Assembly (NCBI GenBank): GCA_020073365.1
Contig: JAIQFL010000007.1
Coordinates: forward strand, 1-64,000
Direction: 5' to 3'
DNA from: Terriglobia bacterium
GTDB taxonomy: Bacteria > Acidobacteriota > Terriglobia > Bryobacterales > Bryobacteraceae
Length of the DNA: 64,000 nucleotides
In this document: piece after piece, positions 61,975 through 64,000 of the stretch
Position numbering within the stretch: position 1 is the first letter of the stretch
Layout of the letters: every line of letters begins with the position of its first letter
Translations under genes and position numbers: made by a program
Notes under the pieces: model-generated
Seen by the model: only the letters and a program-made list of their open reading frames with translations
The model's database searches: none
Told to the model about the DNA's origin: nothing

Positions 61975-61990
61975 GCAACTAGAAGGTTGC
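61975..61990. promoter_or_regulatory. Operator-like GCAAC-N6-GTTGC, site 2
   Basis: GCAAC, TAGAAG, GTTGC inside the longer palindrome ATGCAAC...GTTGCAT, ending 3 bases before the SRPBCC start codon and overlapping its AGAAGG ribosome site. Occupancy should block translation or transcription. Confidence 0.6.
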
Positions 61991-61993
61991 ATA

Positions 61994-62458
61994 ATGATTC
62001 CCTCCGAACTATCCAAAATCGAAAAACAAATTCTGCTTCGCGCACCCCGCGAGCGCGTCTGGCGCGCCATCACGAATATCGGGGAATTCTCGAAATGGTT
62101 CGGCGTCGACACCGCCGGTGTCTTCGAGCCCGGCGCGCGTCTGCAGATGACCTCCACCCACGAAGGTCACAAGGGCATCGAATTCTTCGTGATTATCGAG
62201 CAGATGGAGCCCATGCGCCTGTTCTCCTGGCGTTGGCACCCCGGAGCCCCACAACCGGGCGTCGACTACTCCACCGAACCCACCACCCTGGTGCAGTTTC
62301 AACTGGAGGACGCGGAGCATGGTACCTTGCTCACGGTGATCGAGAGCGGGTTCGACCGGCTGTCGCTCGGCCGTCGCGCCAAAGTCTTCGCGGAAAACGA
62401 GGCAGGCTGGGAATTCGAGCTGAAGTCGCTCGATCGGTATGTCGGCCCATCGGCTTAG
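61994..62458 (+). CDS. SRPBCC (AHSA1-like) protein
   Basis: 154 residues from ATG 61994 (AGAAGG before it); the ORF extends to 61946 over the operators. LSKIEKQILLRAPRERVWRAITNIGEFSKWFGVD opens the AHSA1/START-like domain, followed by FFVIIEQMEPMRLFSWRWHPGA and TTLVQFQLEDAEHGTLLTVIESGFDRL. These helix-grip proteins bind a small hydrophobic ligand or a chaperone partner; the family is often paired with an ArsR regulator as here. The next gene overlaps its end by 20 bases. Confidence 0.87.
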   Translation: MIPSELSKIEKQILLRAPRERVWRAITNIGEFSKWFGVDTAGVFEPGARLQMTSTHEGHKGIEFFVIIEQMEPMRLFSWRWHPGAPQPGVDYSTEPTTLVQFQLEDAEHGTLLTVIESGFDRLSLGRRAKVFAENEAGWEFELKSLDRYVGPSA

Positions 62459-62774
62459 CTCCGAGTTGAGAAACTCGGCCCCAGTGTTTGCGGCTCTGGG
62501 GGATCGGACCCGTTTGCGGCTGGTGGCTCGCCTGGGTGCCGGCGAGCCCCTGTCCATCACGCAACTGGCATCCGGGTCGCACGTCACGCGGCAGGCCATT
62601 ACCAAGCACCTGCACGTCCTGGCCGGTGCCGGCCTCGTGCGGGGATTCCGCCACGGCCGCGAGCAGCTTTGGGAATTAACCCCTCAACAGTTGCTGGCCG
62701 CCCGCCGGTGCCTGGACCTGATCTCCCATCAGTGGGACGATGCCCTTGCCCGCCTGAAGGCCGCAGTGGAGTGA
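62439..62774 (+). CDS. ArsR-family winged-helix repressor
   Basis: 111 residues. FAALGDRTRLRLVARLGAGEPLSITQLASGSHVTRQAITKHLHVLAGAGLVRGFRHGREQLWELTPQQL is a full ArsR winged helix: HTH with TRQAITKHL as recognition helix and the wing RHGREQLWEL. It has no metal-site Cys near the recognition helix, so it is the non-metal group typically linked to SRPBCC genes. It likely represses its own operon through GCAAC-N6-GTTGC sites upstream. Confidence 0.9.
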   Translation: MSAHRLSSELRNSAPVFAALGDRTRLRLVARLGAGEPLSITQLASGSHVTRQAITKHLHVLAGAGLVRGFRHGREQLWELTPQQLLAARRCLDLISHQWDDALARLKAAVE

Positions 62775-62795
62775 CACGGGCATCCTTGCCTGTGT
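62774..62795 (+). repeat. ACACGGGCATCCTTGCCTGTGT palindrome, copy B
   Basis: ACACGGGCA, TCCT, TGCCTGTGT. It is 21 of 22 bases identical to copy A (48947-48970, read on the other strand). It begins at the last base of the ArsR stop and may end that operon. Confidence 0.6.
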
Positions 62796-62879
62796 GGTTC
62801 TTCCCGGCCCATGCCCCGGCTACAGATTTCCGGCAACCTGCATTGAACCCCTCACCCTGTCCGCCTTATACTGAACCAC

Positions 62880-63500
62880 GTGGGTTCCTGCCGAAAACTC
62901 GCTTTCCCTGGATTGGCGGCTTTAGTGTGCCTGCCGGGAATGCTGCATGCACGGACGCCCCGGGATGCCTTCCCGGATCGCGCCGGCCGGATCTACTCCA
63001 TCCACATTCCTGCCCCCGGACCGCAGTCGACGTTCGAGTGGTCTGTTACCTATTCATCTACTGACGTGGGTCTCCTTCATGCCGTGCCGGCCAGCGTGTT
63101 CCCTGTAAGCACCCGTCTGGGCGATTGGGAAGTGACGGTCGCCGTGGACCTCGCTCGATGCGAGATTTACTGCGCCTATCGACGAATCCCGGACGCGCTG
63201 GGTCGAACACGCCTGACAGGTCTCTTACTGCCGCCCATCACGGCAATTCGGTTCTACACGGACTCCGCATCGAATCCCACCACCTTGATCGTGGATCCGG
63301 CCGGGCTCCGCTACCCGGCCGCGACGAGTACGGTTCCCGTATCCCAGGAAAAGCTCTACATACCCGGAAGAAGGGCGTTCGCGATCGTTCTCGTTGCGGA
63401 GGGCGATGATCGCGCCCCCGCCTCACTTCGGGCGCATTCCTTCTCTTCCACCAACAACCCGGAAACCACTGCACGCCCAGCTCTACCCCTGCGTATTTAG
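62880..63500 (+). CDS. Secreted protein of unknown function
   Basis: 206 residues from GTG 62880. The N-terminus KLAFPGLAALVCLPGMLHA is a signal peptide. The mature chain reads STFEWSVTYSSTDVGLLHAVPA, GDWEVTVAVDLARCEIYCAYRRIPD, and RAFAIVLVAEGDDRAPASLRAHSF, with one possible disulphide (CEIYC). No family recognised. It stands alone. Confidence 0.6.
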   Translation: MGSCRKLAFPGLAALVCLPGMLHARTPRDAFPDRAGRIYSIHIPAPGPQSTFEWSVTYSSTDVGLLHAVPASVFPVSTRLGDWEVTVAVDLARCEIYCAYRRIPDALGRTRLTGLLLPPITAIRFYTDSASNPTTLIVDPAGLRYPAATSTVPVSQEKLYIPGRRAFAIVLVAEGDDRAPASLRAHSFSSTNNPETTARPALPLRI

Positions 63501-63623
63501 AGAATCCCTCTCCAACCAAAGTGAACGCCGGCGGACCCAGGTAGGCGCCGCAGCACGTTTGATGGCTGCCGCTTGGACGCGCCGGAGGCTGTGACTCAGT
63601 TAGCTGCCCAAGAGGGAGGGGCC

Positions 63624-63848
63624 ATGAATATACAGATGACCGGTCGAGATCGCGTGCTGTGCCTGCATGCCGCGGCAAGGCGACTGCGTATTCCAGAACG
63701 TACGCTGCGCTATCAAGCCAGTCGAGGGCGGGTTCAAGGCGCATTCAAGCAAGGCAAGCTGTGGAAGTTTTCACTCTGCGCCCTCGAAAGCGCACAGCGT
63801 AGGCAACGCCCTATGCGGGAAACAACGGAGGTGAATCATGTCGCATAG
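63624..63848 (+). CDS. Small helix-turn-helix protein, excisionase-like
   Basis: 74 residues from ATG 63624, preceded by AGAGGGAGGGG. LHAAARRLRIPERTLRYQASRGRVQGAFKQGKLWKFSLCALES is a MerR/excisionase-type winged HTH, as in plasmid or phage Xis proteins and DNA-binding helix-turn-helix domain proteins. It overlaps the next gene by 11 bases. Confidence 0.7.
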   Translation: MNIQMTGRDRVLCLHAAARRLRIPERTLRYQASRGRVQGAFKQGKLWKFSLCALESAQRRQRPMRETTEVNHVA

Positions 63849-64000
63849 AAACCGAAACCGGCTCGCTTGGGGAATCGCGCTGTTGTCCGTGTGCCTGGTG
63901 ACGCCCGGTAGAACGCCCGCCGCGGTCATCGCCACCAATCTGCGGAAGGCCGCTCCGGACTTCACCCTGAAGGACTCCAAGGGCGCCTCTTTCCGATTGT
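63838..64000 (+). CDS. Thioredoxin-like (TlpA/ResA-type) protein, 3' end outside window
   Basis: 54 residues visible: MSHRNRNRLAWGIALLSVCLVTPGRTPA is a signal peptide or anchor, then NLRKAAPDFTLKDSKGASFRL, the usual start of a TlpA/ResA/AhpC-TSA thioredoxin fold. The CxxC motif would come about 25 residues later, past the window end. ATG at 63838 overlaps the HTH gene. Confidence 0.75.
   Translation, partial: MSHRNRNRLAWGIALLSVCLVTPGRTPAAVIATNLRKAAPDFTLKDSKGASFRL

Overview
The window looks like the chromosome of a soil acidobacterium, most like the Solibacter/Bryobacter group. This is judged from content, not from a database search. The indicators are high GC (about 60% or more), an orphan duplicated MacB/FtsX permease, an Oar-like TonB receptor with a carboxypeptidase-regulatory N-terminus, a TolB-like propeller fused to the acidobacterial regulator-type N-domain, two large secreted dihaem cytochromes, and a fused E2-E1 2-oxoglutarate decarboxylase. 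No rRNA, tRNA, CRISPR array or intact insertion sequence was seen.

Layout. 1-9.6 kb: acyl-CoA catabolism in facing operons. The plus strand carries an MFS permease, a MaoC hydratase, an APH-type kinase and an ACAD10/11-like dehydrogenase; an SDR and a PaaI thioesterase follow, then a minus-strand operon of thiolase, histidine phosphatase and two acyl-CoA dehydrogenases. 9.7-13 kb: an ECF sigma factor with an anti-sigma protein ending in CxxCH, a GH43 arabinanase and small secreted proteins. 13.2-14.3 kb: fused fragments of an amidohydrolase, a FAH hydrolase and an IS630 transposase. 14.5-25.9 kb: ADOP permease, porin-like protein, Hsp20, TolB-like regulator, TonB receptor and dihaem cytochrome. 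26-33 kb: a gene-poor decay zone with several broken genes. It includes a peroxiredoxin-like gene whose catalytic Cys codon is an in-frame TGA followed at once by a SECIS-like hairpin, so it is a candidate selenoprotein.

33-45.9 kb: a frameshifted TIR/NB-ARC/TPR gene, kgd, then a five-gene module (OmpA/peptidoglycan-binding protein, a large unknown, a HEAT-repeat protein, a small membrane protein and a small beta-domain protein) that resembles type VI secretion cargo modules, faced by an FRG-domain gene. 45.9-52.4 kb: a second dihaem cytochrome between a DUF362 gene and a fragment of it, a secreted unknown, an ECF sigma/NrsF pair and MsrB. 52.7-56.2 kb: two tandem paralogous secreted proteins with conserved sigma-54-type promoters and upstream half-site clusters, next to an FHA-GAF-sigma-54 activator. 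56.2-61.3 kb: a sugar or AI-2 type ABC operon whose last gene fuses a permease to a binding protein. 62-64 kb: an SRPBCC/ArsR pair with twin operators, a secreted unknown, a HTH protein and the start of a thioredoxin-like protein.

A family of small palindromes beginning GTGGGACAG recurs at gene ends, inside one gene, and as a variant inside the loop of one of two duplicated terminators, which suggests recent mobility. The best candidates for something new are the TGA-containing peroxiredoxin with its hairpin, the sigma-54 circuit, the permease-binding-protein fusion and the 39.7-45 kb cargo-like module.
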